A stretch of DNA of 64,000 nucleotides from Ophthalmolycus amberensis (Eukaryota > Chordata > Actinopteri > Perciformes > Zoarcidae): contig JAFEUB010000817.1 of assembly GCA_024529925.1 (NCBI GenBank), positions 62,001 to 126,000 of the forward strand, in the 5' to 3' direction. This document shows, one piece after another, positions 32,076-44,425 of the stretch. Each line of letters opens with the position of its first letter. Positions within the stretch are counted from its first letter, which is position 1. The position numbers and the translations under genes are program-made. The notes beneath the pieces are model-generated. The model saw only the letters and a program-made list of their open reading frames with translations, was not told where the DNA came from and did no database searches.

Positions 32076-33299
32076 CATATCTTTTCATTTAAAGATAGCA
32101 CACGTCTGTTTTTCAGCTTAATTCCAGCTAGAAAAGAATATATTCAGTTCTCTGACTACACCAACTAGGATACAACCCATTAATCGGTAAGCACACAGAG
32201 AGCCATTATTATTCTTTTTATGATGGAACTTTACATCAAAGTTTTGGTTTTACCCTTTAAAGCTGATAGTGAGAAATGGAAAGTATGGATCCTCTTACTG
32301 TTGTAATGAAAAAGGTTGTGATCCATGGGTGTTTGCTTTGCCTCAGTGTGCTTTATCGTCGACAATGAGGGCATCCCTCACTAGCTTTACACCATTTTCA
32401 GAATGTTTCATTACTCTCCTATTTTTCCTAAGGTTTCCACCTCCGCTGACCCCATATCTGCTGCTTAGTAAAGACATTTAAACCGATATTAGAAAGAAAT
32501 ATCTTGCAAAAACTGTTTGTGGATCATTGAGAGGCTGCAACTGTTACAAAAACATTAGCATTTGTGAGGTACACGGCAGACAAAAGGTGGCTGCTTTTAC
32601 AGCCTGTGTATTTTCCAAAGGTTCTTGAAAAAGACAATGCGGTCATAGAAAATATAAACTGCAGATAAACGATGTGACATAAAACTGCAGCCCATGTCCT
32701 GTCAAGCTCGGGTGGCTTCCGAGCTCAAACTGCCTTAATTTTCACCTCTTGTGAATTGCGCTAACATCCTCTTTCTCCTCTGGCATGAAAAAAGGGATAT
32801 TTTGCTGTACTTTAGTAAGATGGTGTTATGCCTGGATTATGCCATTTTATGACACTATCCATGGCGGCACAAGGGGTCTCTGTACAGGTCCAATGTTGTC
32901 TTTCATCTAAATTTGTTATAAAAATCATCTGACATGGCTTGATGGCACACAACATACACTGCTGTTCGGGGTATTTCTGGCCTGGTAACCTTGAAAACTA
33001 CCAACTCGTCTCCAAAATTCTTTTTTTTCCCAAGGAGGTAAAAAGGGCAAGTTTTCGCTTTTTAAGATGGCGGTACATAACCCGTCCATGGAACATAAAC
33101 GTGTCTGCCGGTATGGGAAGATGGATGGAGGCCCAAATACCTGCCTTAATAAAAAGGTCTTTAAACCCTCGTCCAGATCTTCTTCCCAAGGAAGCATGAT
33201 ATTAAAGACAGGCAGGGAACTGGGCTTGGTAAACGTAATGGATCGGCAGGAAAGTTTAAAAGCACCAAGGGGGTAGGCCATTATGCAAAACAGGACTCG
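32076..33299. other. Intergenic sequence without recognised genes
   Basis: The longest frame (minus strand, 32925-33302, 125 codons) has no family match or splice support and is treated as chance. Confidence 0.5.
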
Positions 33300-33710
33300 C
33301 ACAAGTAATCTGCGCCTTGTCTCTCAGCTGCCAAAGACAAAGAACACATGCAGAGGCCCTGATTGCTTCTTAAGAAGCTCCCCGCACCGCCATGATGGAT
33401 TCTGGTATTTTGACTGTTAATATGTTTGAATGAAAATTATTTATACATTTCTGTGAGGTTGAGCGCCTCTCCCTGTGATTACTGCCTCTGAAAATGAGAG
33501 CGGAGGAGCAGGAAATTTCCATGTCACAGAGGCCTGATGTATACTCAGATTATGGGCTGATTGCAGCTCAGATGAGCACCGCGTAGAATCGTTTGCCCGT
33601 GCCTGTGACAACTCCCCGTCCCTGACAAGGCCTCTTAGTTTTTCCGGTTATTGATGCATTCTGCATAAATGCAATCCATTGATGGTGTCTGCTGCTGGAA
33701 TATAGGTATG
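33300..33710. promoter_or_regulatory. Candidate conserved non-coding block
   Basis: Unique, mixed-composition sequence with ATTTATACATTTC, GTTATTGATGCATTC and GCATAAATGCAATCC motifs (OCT-like). Conservation was not tested. Confidence 0.25.
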
Positions 33711-34079
33711 GAGGGAAGGCGGCTGGTTGCGTGTGTGAGTGTGTGTGAGTGTGGAAACGGGGTATTTAATACACTCAGAGGCAGGGAGGCGAGTGGCAGG
33801 GAGAGCATCCTGAATGTTTTTTATCCACCACTGTACAGAGGCGCTGATCAAAAGGGAATCGTGTTCAAGGGGAAATCTGCATGTGTGATGATGATACCTG
33901 GGTAGACATTCATCAGACCCTCTGTGCTAGTTTAATGGGGACAAGAAGGATAGCAGGATGTGGAGGAGAGGAGCCAAGACGACAAGAGAGATTGGTGATG
34001 CGAGGACACGAAGGAGGTCGTTGAAGGTGGGAGGCATATGAAAGGGAGCAACATGGATCCTACCAAACCATTCTCATTC

Positions 34080-34330
34080 TCAACTCATCACTTGGTCAGG
34101 ACCCCTAGTCGTCACTTTTTAATGCCTTGACATCACTTAGGATTAGGGCAACAAAACTACTTGATTAGGTTTAGTAAAAGGTTTGGGTTTGGGTTGAAAT
34201 AAGCCTGTTACGCACTTGACGTAAGTTAAGTACTTTACATATCTTAACAATGTCAATGTAGACTTTTGGTTTCACACAGGACACTCACTTACTAACTTAC
34301 TTTGCTTAAGTACAAATTTGAAGTTTGAGG
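34080..34330. repeat. Probable dispersed repeat, unclassified
   Basis: TTAGGGCAACAAAACTACTT, GATTAGGTTTAG and GACTTTTGGTTTCACAC follow the order of a repeat I recall as frequent in percomorph fish. Only one copy is present here. Confidence 0.5.
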
Positions 34331-35569
34331 TCAAATTTTCAATTTCATTTTATACTGTGTCATACTCCACTATAAATCACAAGGAAATATTCCACTTTTT
34401 AATCAAATTTATCTTATTCATCTGTTATTGTCACAAATTTTATCTACAAAACATATGATGAGCCAATAGATTTTAAAGCCTAAACTACCCAACAGTATAT
34501 AAAACAGTGACATGTTCTCCACCTGGACCAACTACGCAGTAAAAAACAATACACTGTCTGAATAATAAAAAACTTCTATCAATTGGAAGTTTAAAATGTT
34601 TGTACTGAGTATGTTAATTTAAAACTCTTATAAACATAAAGCGTAATTCCAAAATATTTCAAAGCATTTTTTTCATTTTTCATATTTCCTGAAAGGTTGA
34701 CTTTTTCAAGATGAAAGATAATCATCCAACAGTAGCAAGGACTTAAGCGGGGCCTCCAATATCCGCCACCAAGCTCCAATACATAAAAATGATTGATGGA
34801 TCCACTTACAGCACAACAATCCCCTGAGAACAATTACCACCGCTTTGGTAATTCTGCAATCATGGCACTTGATCATGGCATATCTAACTCCTTCATCCTG
34901 CTTTGGACGTTATTCAAGAGAAACTTTTGGCTCTGCAGTTGCAGAAAGACTCATGAAAATATTTCAGTCGCCAACTTTTTAAGCCAATGAAAACCCAGCC
35001 AGCGTGATAGCGCTATTTCAGGGATAGTGGAGCAGTGCCACTTTGCAGTAAAATGGAATAAGTATTAAATGAAGAAACAAATTCCACCCCCTACCCCCCT
35101 CCACAAAGACACAGACACACACTCATGCATGCACACATTCAGTCAGCGCCCCCAGGCATGGGTTCAGTTGTCCCTGTCTCTTTTTCTCTCTTTTGGGGCC
35201 TGATTTGAATACGACCCTTGTTTTATGGCGGAAGGTAATTGGAAGTTGGTGATTTACTGCAGTGTATACAGGGACTGCATCCAACAAAATATCTGGAAGC
35301 AGGGAATAATCGCTTTGTAGCCTGCTGCTGCATTTATCTGGACACAGGTATATTTTAACCACCGGGTGTTGACAGTGTTGACTATTAGCCAGCAAATAAA
35401 TTATTCAGCACTTACAAGAGGGGAAAAATGGGAAAAATCTCCTTTCCACAGCTACAATAGGACAAAGCAGTATGCAGTGGTGGAAATGAAAGAGGCAGTC
35501 ATTTTTTCTTCAATTACAAAAGGCAAATATTTATTATTTATAAGTACTTGCCTTGTATGGGCTTAAATG
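34331..35569. other. Intergenic sequence without recognised features
   Basis: AT-rich unique sequence. No convincing exons on either strand. Confidence 0.5.
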
Positions 35570-35830
35570 TTATTTATGAACCTGTTGCATAGTGATTTCC
35601 AATGTAACTCATTATTTTTAGCTGGAGGGTGTTGTAAAGGAGCAAGGATATATTTAATGACACTCTGCTAGTCGGTGCAATTACACTGTAATCATTATGT
35701 AAAATGTCCTATTAATTAAACCAATTTCTGCTGGGGGAAGATTATTTTCTGTAGGGCCTGCGCCTCATCCTTCAGCCGCCTTGCTGCCTCCTGTTTTTCA
35801 CCAGGCCCCTATTATGTTGTGACTTCACTG
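35570..35830. promoter_or_regulatory. Candidate conserved non-coding block
   Basis: A unique block with TTAATTAA (35712-35719), TGTAATCATTATG and GCAATTACAC motifs. Confidence 0.28.
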
Positions 35831-38039
35831 CATACATATTTATAAAATAGATTTTCATTATCCCCAAGATTTGGAACCACTTTCAGATTAATAAATACAA
35901 CCTGGTACAGAGGTTTGAAAGGCAATTAGCTTTCTTTCCAATCATACTACGTTTTGGCCTTTTGAACATTGCTACAGTGCTTGGTAAATTAAGAAGTGGA
36001 GAATGTGCCTTTTTTTCTTCATAGAATTTTCTAATGGTCTCCCTTTAAGAAAATGTTGGTGCTAGCAATCATGGCAAGACAGAGTAGCTGACCCGTCTGG
36101 CTCTTTATCTGCTGTTCTGGCAGTCCTAATGTTGCTGTCGTGACCAGGGGTCATTGGCACCTCCAATGCTCTTCAGACACAATCTGTTTTCTTTACTTCT
36201 TGGCACAAAGGAAACGATTAAGAAAACAATTCAATAGAGAGCGAGAACACGCACGCACATCTACATTGCAAATGGAGGCACTGGGATGTTTGCTATTCAG
36301 AAAGCATCAGTTGGGATAGAGACTGCTTCGAGGTCGACTTCTGAATACAATAGTCAACCATAATGCTGTTGAGGGGATAGGCTGATTTTGTGGCAATAGT
36401 GCAAAACATAAGAAGTCATTTAAATGCAATAGATTTAATGCAGAGCTCACTTATATGGGTTCTATAAACAGTGTTTAATTTGCTGATGAGAAAAGCTGCA
36501 TTATAAGATATCAAAATGAGAAACATTGCAAGAGCAGAAATGAAGCAGTAATTGATCCCAACCCAGCATTACCTGCATCACCTCAGCTTAATATATGCAT
36601 ATGACTTCACATTTTTACAATTTATGTATAGAATTAAAAGTGTTGTTGGTATTGCACTCCTTCACATTCATTATTTTTGAGCAGCAACTGCAAGTGTACT
36701 TAACATTCAGAAGTATTTGCTGTAAAGATGCAAGAGTTTAATTCTCGGAGGTTCTCTAGAAGCCTGAACAGATGGCAACAACATCTCCACAACTGCTTTG
36801 CCTTGCATCTTTTCATGCAGCTTGCCACGTGTCACAGGTCTATTCATAAAGTTGGTACAGATGACTATCTCAGCGTGTCAACCGCGTTTGGCAACAGACA
36901 AAGCTGGGAACACAACAGCCCGGCTCTCTCATCAGGAGTGAGGACTAAAGCTCCTTGCGAGAGCGAGACTAAAGCGCTGACGGCCTGAGCGGCTTTATAA
37001 AGAAGAGTTGTTAAAGTCAAGACACCTGCTGTTAAAGAGGACGGCTATACGATGATGATGACCATGATCATGATGAACTCGATGATGGTGATTTGAAAAA
37101 GAGCAAAAAGAAAAGCATGATTAGATGTGATTGGAATAAAAGTGGAAATGGAGGAGGAGGTGATCATTGTTCGTTTAGAGTTGCTGAGTTATTTTGGGGC
37201 GGCCTTGGTTCTATACATTTTCCCCATAGATGATGCTACGTGACTGACAGTTGGAACATTTCTATGGCTTGATGGATATAAAACTCACCTGGTTGAATCA
37301 TCAGAAATATCATCAACTGTGTTTGGAAATATCTGGTTCTTTTACACAAGGTGCAATTCTGTGGACATAAAAACTTAAACTATAAACTATGACTCACAAG
37401 GTGCATTTTAGTAAAAAAAAACATCTAATCGCCAGGGTTAAAATTAAGATACATGCACAATCTGCAGTTTAAATCAATTCACTTTTGTATTCTCTGTCAA
37501 TTGTGGGCTGACAACTATGCTGCCGTATTTTGTTCAAAATCCGTGACGAAGCATTTTGAATTTGCAACTGCTCTCACAAACAAAACATGAATTTTCAGAA
37601 ACTAAGTTGAAATAATTAAAGCTGGTGCTCATAACATAAACTTGTATGATTTTGCATTGCTTCGTTTCTATGTTAAATAACATTGAGATCATTAAATGGG
37701 AATACTGAATGGGGAAAAATACTGATATAATATTATAATATAGTAACATTATAACAATATTAGATGAGTCAATGTGTGTAACAGTATTTTATATGCAGGT
37801 CAATGAATCAAAAATAATGCCAAGCACAATGTATGTGTTATAAGCCTCACAAAAAAAAGAATGTTAGCTAGAAGGGTAGAAAACAAGAACATTTGCATAG
37901 TTTTACATAAATGGTGGAAGTCCATCTTCTCATTATTTGCATCACAAGCATGAATTCAAAAACACCCATACAAACACAGCCACACAGTCAGATTTTTCCA
38001 ATCTGCAAGACATCAGCAGGTTAAGATTATTATCACACA
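35831..38039. other. Intergenic sequence without recognised genes
   Basis: A GATGATGATG/ACCATGATCATGATG stretch lies near 37051-37090. The rest is unique and AT-rich. Confidence 0.5.
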
Positions 38040-38220
38040 GACAAGAGGTGGCACCATGATTCCTATTACAGGTATGAATTACAATATTTATACTGCATGC
38101 TTTATTTGTGGCTGGCAGACGGATGGCAGTGTTGCATTTTAATCCATTACGCTGCGGTGAGGTGTCAAATTAGGCCGCTTCATTAATACACTATCCACAA
38201 GCGATAAAGAGGGAAAGAGG
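38040..38220. promoter_or_regulatory. Candidate conserved non-coding block
   Basis: Unique sequence with TTTTAATCCATTACG, AAATTAGGCC and TTCATTAATAC cores upstream of the long (CA)n tract. Confidence 0.25.
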
Positions 38221-38427
38221 AGAGAATGAAAGTGGAGGAAAAAAAGGAGTAGAAGGAGGAGGGGGCGACTGTACATCAGGGGGAGATTATTATTATTCCC
38301 TCTCTCGCTGAGATGAGAGCAAATTATAAGAACATACACCTTCTTCATCTGTTTGGATAAGTGGGGGGCCGGCGCCTGATGGATGACTGTGTTTACAAAT
38401 GAGGGTGACAATGTTAAGCAGAGGAGC

Positions 38428-38430
<3 letters not shown>

Positions 38431-38505
<75 letters not shown>
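38431..38505. repeat. (CA)n microsatellite, longest in the window
   Basis: About 37 uninterrupted dinucleotide units. Confidence 0.98.
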
Positions 38506-38507
<2 letters not shown>

Positions 38508-38765
38508 GAAGAGGCAGACTGATGATCAGAGTCCCATTGCTACCGGATTAGGCAATCTTCCCAACCGCCAGCAGATTGATAGAGTCACTGCCCACAGACG
38601 CAATTGCAACGGGGAGGAATAAAGTTTGGCCTGCCGGTATCATCTGTGCTTACTGCCAGCTTGGTATGAATCTCTGAGGAAGGATGACTTGCGAATAACA
38701 CGAGGCACAGGACCGTATATAAAAACCTACCGACATTCTCTTGATGATTCTCTATATTCTCTTTT

Positions 38766-39113
38766 AGAGCTGAAACGATTAGTCGAGTGATTAGTTGATT
38801 GACAGCAAAGTCAATCAAAAGCATGAATGAATCATTTTTTATTGTTGTAGTAAAAATGCCAAGCACTCCCTTGTCTCGGCTTCTCAAATGTGAAATTTAC
38901 CTTTGCTTTGTCTTATGTGATATAGTAAACTAAATATCTGTGGGTATTTTGACTGTTGGTTGTCAAAACGAGTTACGTGGAGATGTTACCACCGGCTCTG
39001 GAAAATTGTGTTGCGCACTTTCACAATTTTCGGATATTTTATAGAGCGTAGATTAACCGAGAAAATAATTTGCAGATGAATCAATATAGAAAACTGAGTT
39101 GCAGCCCTATTGT
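38766..39113. mobile_element. AT-rich TIR-like dispersed repeat, copy E (most complete)
   Basis: It runs from TAGAGCTGAAACGATTAGTC to GAGTTGCAGCCCTA, giving imperfect inverted ends of the AGGGCTGCAAC type. It contains GATTGACAGCAAAG, TTTTGACTGTTGG and GAGAAAATAATTTG. About 350 bp with no frame. Recalled as a common teleost short repeat. Confidence 0.7.
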
Positions 39114-40080
39114 CTTTCCAGTCGGGTTTCAGTATTTCTGCCAAAGCATACAAAAAGTTGAAAGAATAGTTTGTGGAGTTAATGGAAATCAATTACTTTT
39201 TTAAAGCTATTTACTGTAATTATTGACAGTAAAATGACAGAGCCACAATGTGATTGGGTTAACTAGTTTATAATAAAATAAGAGCAAATGATCAGATGCC
39301 AGTAATTCAATTTATTCTAATAGAAAAGCATATATCTTTAGGCATACAAATTATGAAAATATAAACTTAATTTGCCTACCGTGTCCCTAAAATGTTCCCT
39401 TTTCCCTTTTTATTCACAGTGGAATTACCTTGACTTAATAAAGAATAAATACTCTGAGATAATTGCCCCTATCATCACAGTTATTATTAATATGTACTGT
39501 ATGTTAACAGTTTTAGTGTTTGTAATGCACATTATTTGTTGCAACTCTTCTTTTTTATTTCGTATGGATGTTAATATGTCACATTATTTTTAAAGGTTGA
39601 GACATTTTTTGGGAGGTATTTTTCAGATTTCCAGTGCCACAGATACAAGTTTTGACACGTTAGTGAACAAATAGTGCGAATGGTTTCATCAACAGCCAGA
39701 CTGAAATGAATGAATGGACCGAGCCAGTCAAGAGCAATCGCTGGCGGAGAGAGGTTAAATGTCTGCATTAGTACGTGTTTGCCCCCCGAGCATGTTAAAG
39801 AGCCCTTCTTTCAGGATCCCCCATAATTCCACCAGCCCGAGCATGTCATCTTTCTCTGGGTGTCACAGGAAATAGACTGATGAATCACTTCCTGATGTCA
39901 CTGCGGTGGACTGGTGACAATCAGCGAAATGATAGTGTCTGCCTGCCTACACATATCTGTAATTGATAGCCCAAACCCCAAACACTCGCCTCTCTCCACT
40001 AGCTATGATGGAACATTGGATTGAAATCACTCCGGATGAGGTGGGGTCTGGGCCATTTGTTATTTACTTCCTGCTCGCTT
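39114..40080. other. Intergenic sequence; 39780-39960 unique and mixed
   Basis: No gene is recognised. The 39780-39960 part contains GACTGATGAATCACTTCC and TGATGTCACTGC (an AP-1/CRE-like half-site). Confidence 0.45.
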
Positions 40081-40088
40081 CACAACAG

Positions 40089-40116
40089 CCCCCGCCCCCG
40101 CCCCCGCCCCAAACCC
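40089..40116 (-). other. Potential G-quadruplex (minus strand)
   Basis: Four or more C-runs (CCCCCG repeats, then CCCC and AAACCCC) put G-runs of four to five on the minus strand with loops of one to three bases. Confidence 0.6.
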
Positions 40117-40535
40117 CTTACCAACACCACCCTCCCTTCAACCCCCACCCCCACTCTACCCTGCCGCCAGAATTTTCACCACAAGAACACATTATGGTAA
40201 TCAGACAGTATGTGTGTATAGGAATCAATCAACGGAAAAGCCCATCGCAAGAGTTATGACACGGCAAAGTCTGTTTGTAACTTTTGATTTATGGGGAGAT
40301 CTCTTCTGTTTTTCTGGATGGATGGGGGACGGGACGACCTGCAGGACCAGTGGGTTCAACGTAGATGATGTGACTGCTTTGAAACTTTAGGTTAGCTACA
40401 GACAGGTCAGTGTTTTTAGGCAGAGGGGTTGCTACCAGTGTGGCGAACCAAGGTTTAACCCATTTTCTTGTATGACTGCACAGTGGTGATGGATGCCATC
40501 TCAGATACCTCTCATGAGCGTTACCGCCACCTTGG

Positions 40536-40537
<2 letters not shown>

Positions 40538-40612
<75 letters not shown>
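40538..40612. repeat. (TC)n microsatellite
   Basis: About 37 uninterrupted dinucleotide units. Confidence 0.98.
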
Positions 40613-40614
<2 letters not shown>

Positions 40615-41035
40615 GTACCTGCCATCCCTGTGCCTGCCTGATTTATAAAGTTGTTATGGCAATTCACTCTGTTATTTCCTGCCACATAAATACATATATC
40701 TCAGGCAGCTATTATAAGGGCTGTAATGGAGGAGCATCAGGGCTGCTCTGGGGATCCTTTTAGGATATTTGGCAGGATGTTATTTGTTGCGCTGAGAGAG
40801 AAACTTACATTAACATTAATCCACAATGTGCAAGATAAAAGACTGTGGGGACTGTTTTATTATCGTCAGACAGGCTCTTGTATCCACCTCTGCATTTTCC
40901 TTTTGTAAAATTGAAGTTTCAAAGCAAATTTGTATTCTCTGAGTGTATTCTATTGACCCTTTCAGTGCTAAAGTTTCTCAGTTTGACAGCAGCAGAGGTC
41001 TGATGTTACACCTTTTGGGGCAATTTTTACTTTTA

Positions 41036-41160
41036 TAGTGACAGTGGAGAGATAACAGGAAATTAAGTGAGAGAGATGCAGGACGAAGTGCAACATAAGT
41101 CTCCGTCTGGACTCAAACTGACGACTAAACTACCAGCGAACAATGCAGTCATTATATTAC
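41036..41160 (-). mobile_element. Degenerate SINE-like fragment
   Basis: TAGTGACAGTGGAGAG, then GAGAGAGATGCAGGACG, then GGACTCAAACTGACG follow the order of a fish repeat that ends in a reversed tRNA B-box (GGATTCGAACC-type, here decayed). It shares its layout with 55020-55140. Confidence 0.45.
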
Positions 41161-42060
41161 TATTTAAATTATTCACTTTATCTTTACAAACAAAATGCTC
41201 CAAGCCTCAGGCCAACAGAGGCCCACAGTCTTTAATCACCAAATATTTTCTCGTCACAGTTTTAACAGTATGAGCAAACACAAACGAAACAATCATCCAT
41301 CACCTGTTTGTGCCTTCTGCAGATATTTAGGTTTGCAAATCCAAGGGGCAAAATGTTTTTGGAATATCCATTATGCCCTTTTCTAATGTTGCCATTAGCA
41401 ATCAGCTCACTGGGAAAACAGGATGGCGGGAGGTGGAGGAAAATCATTTGAACCTTCGGCCTCGCCATGGATCCCCTGCCGCCAAGGGGGGTCAGGGGTG
41501 CCGGCCAGGGTGACAGCTTGGGTCAATACTCAGGAGCTGGTGGAGGATCATGCAGTGGGGAGGGAGGTAGGGGGAGCCACAAGGGGGACTTAGAGTGGGT
41601 CGCCCTCCAGGATCAGCCAGCTTTAAGTTTAAGTCTGCAGAATGTAAAGGCGACGAGGTCTGTGACTGCGGTGGAAATGAATGGGAGCGATAGTTGCTGA
41701 CTGTGCCAGCTCGAGCCAGCAGTTCACACACACACACACACACGCTCAAGCTAATGACAGGCCGAGTGGAGGTATTGAAAGGTGTGATGGCCTTGTCAGG
41801 GAGTGTCCCTCCCTGTCCTCTGCTGCCAACCTGCTCCCCCCTCCGCCACTCAGGGGGCATGGCACACCACACAAGACTGACACCTGAAATATTGAGTTGT
41901 CGATACAGTGTCTCTTATGTGACAGCGTGTGTGTGACAGCGTGTGTGCGTCATCGCACGAATGAGAGAGTTATTGATACACTGCATCTGTAACGTGCGTG
42001 TGTGTTTATGTGTGTCAATGACTTATTTTGTGTGTGAAGTGTCACCACATATGTGATGGA
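41161..42060. other. Intergenic sequence with small (CA)n
   Basis: It includes (CA)n at 41727-41743. A 77-codon frame at 41467-41700 is Gly/Ser-rich and unsupported. Confidence 0.5.
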
Positions 42061-42089
42061 GTTATTGATATTGTGCACTTGGACTCGAA

Positions 42090-42105
42090 CCCCCCCCCCC
42101 CCCCC
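42090..42105. repeat. Poly-C run (16)
   Basis: Sixteen C bases. Confidence 0.97.
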
Positions 42106-44120
42106 TCATTGATTCCAAGAAACACAACACCTGCATGCAAGTCAGGTCAAATCGGCACGCTTCGAAACTCTACGGATACGTTTGCTGGCAGAATCCAAAG
42201 TTTTCAGCAAAGACATCCAAGGACTTTGGAGATACATGTTCCCGAAAGTACTCAATCAGCTGACGTGTTAACGTCATGGGTTGATTTTATATGTACACAA
42301 TTGATGACATTTAGGTGATAACATTTGCGTGTGGGCAAAGAAAAATGGAGAAAAAGAAGGAAAAAAGGTGTCAGTGGGTAATAGAAAAATCCAGAGGTAT
42401 GATGTCAGGTATGGATGTGAGATATACAGACATTCTTTTGCCAGGCCTATTTCAGCCAGACAGCATGGGGCTATTTGGAATAGAGAAAAGTAATAACCTC
42501 CATTTGTTCTCCCTTGTCCCTCGGCTTATGAAAAACGCCTTTACAACTTGCTTTGCCTTAACTGGGTTTTCTGGAAGATTTTGAAGTTTGGCAACTTGTC
42601 ACTTGGATTGGAGCTGGTGGAAATATGATGTCCAGGTCACGGCTTTCTCTGCTAGTTCAATATGTCGCTGTGTGATTGAGGCAGGTTCGGCGAAGGGGAT
42701 TTGGGCTATTAATAAAGCCCAAGGTGGTCTCGGGGCCAGCACATATTGTACCTCTGTTGCCAAAGACAAAATAAAACAGAAAAAAAGTATTTTATTTGGT
42801 TGAAAGCTGAATATGGTTGATTCATTTAAAGAAAGAAAATTAAGACTTTTTTTTTTATACAAGAGGAGCAGTACCTTTGCTATGTGTTATTCCACATTCT
42901 GGTCTGGCGCTCCCCCAAGCCCCGAGAGAGCTCGGTCAGCCGGCTGAGCTCCCCGCTCCTCCTGTCTCCATCACTATCAATTGTCTTTGAACAGCTCCGA
43001 TCATCACCTCAATTATCCATTGTCCTGCCCACCTGATGGGTTTTTTGCCAACTATAACTTCTCTGTGGATGGACAGGGAATAATGACAGCTGAGGCATGT
43101 TCTTGGGTAGCAGGGTGGAATACAAAGAGGGAATATGGATGTTGATGTGGCTGTAAAATTCGGCTTCTCCACCGTACACACACACACATGGACGCACACA
43201 CTTACAAAAGACACACACAAACGTGTGAAAACACAAGTAGTGTTGTAGCTGCATAGACACTCACACAGAGATATCCACGGATGTTGATGCAAGCGCACAC
43301 ACATAAAAACCCCTTCCCCACCTGCTCCTGTAGAAAAGCCATTTACTGACCGAGCGCCGAGGTGTCAAGCTCTAAAGTGAATCTAAGAACGTGCTTGATG
43401 TGTTCTCTCGCTCTCTTTCTGTCTCTCTTGCTCTCTCCGAGGCTGAGAGAAACTCATTTACCCTGCAAATCCAAATACACGAGCAGAGTGGGAAAATGTA
43501 TTCATACCACAGGTGATCTTATTATGGGCGCGGTAAACTGAGCAATGAGAACATCATCCACCGCAAATGGCACCTAAACACATATCGACAAAGAAAAAAA
43601 AAAAAGTAATATCATCTGCATAATCAGAGAAAAGCAGTCAGATACCATCGTCTGCGAAATGGAATGAATCGAAAAGTTCAGTGCCAGAGCATCGTGCTGT
43701 TTGTGCGTGATAGTGATTCGATTTAAAGTCAGCGAGGAATCTCCATGTTGTTAGTGCAGGGGAAATAAGCGTACCATGGGTGCTTTCGCTATTAGCCAAG
43801 CAAAATACAAGGAAAATAACAAATCTAGTGCTGCATAAAAATAGAGTTAACGTGAAATCATGTACGAGAAGAGGCACTGCAGCTGACACATGATCAAAGC
43901 CTAAGAAAGCATACAACACATGAAACGCAATTATCAAACTATTACACCGTATACTTTATTTAGACTGTCCACTGATGACACCCAGCTATCCGTCAGGTAA
44001 CGACATCGAGATGCTGAATAAAGTGTCACTTTGCCTTTACTGCATCCCCGTCGATTATGCTATCCTAAAAGAGGACTTTTATTAGAACTATTCCCAGATG
44101 CTGCATGACTATTGATTACT
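42106..44120. other. Intergenic sequence without recognised genes
   Basis: Small CA-rich patches lie at about 43178-43220. No exon with both splice signals and protein-like composition was found. Confidence 0.5.
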
Positions 44121-44425
44121 TTTCACTGGAGCTGAAATTATTAGAAGTATTACTCATAATTAGTAAAACAGTAAGTTCATTTTAACTATTTTGATTGGAT
44201 ACATTTTGCAGTCATTTTTCAAGCAAAACCTTGGAGTCATTTGATGATTGGTCAGACAAAACTTGAATAAGAACTTTGAGGACATTAACTTGGGCTTCAA
44301 GACATTTTAATGACCATTTTTTACTATTTTCTGACATTTCATGGGAAAACAATTAACCAATTAATCCGTAAAGGATTGGAAGACTAATAACTAATAAAAA
44401 TAATCATTAGCTCCAGACCTACCTT
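44121..44425. mobile_element. AT-rich TIR-like dispersed repeat, copy F
   Basis: It opens with GGAGCTGAAATTATTAG and ends AATAATCATTAGCTCCAGAC, so the two ends are inverted. The interior has GATGATTGGTCAGACAAAAC and TTTTTACTATTTTCTGACA, as expected for the family. Confidence 0.7.

Noticed and set aside
32925..33302. 125-codon minus-strand frame
   Set aside because: No motif, no splice signals, and three overlapping frames on both strands of the same segment point to chance lack of stops.
38139..38504. Minus-strand frame of 121 codons beginning with a Cys-Val run
   Set aside because: The start is translated (CA)n microsatellite and the rest has no recognisable domain.
41100..41150. Possible tRNA gene from a B-box-like word
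   Set aside because: No cloverleaf or A-box at the right spacing. The context matches a degenerate dispersed repeat that recurs at 55020-55140.
41467..41700. 77-codon Gly/Ser-rich frame starting MDPLPPRG
   Set aside because: GC-rich chance frame, no splice signals and no family.
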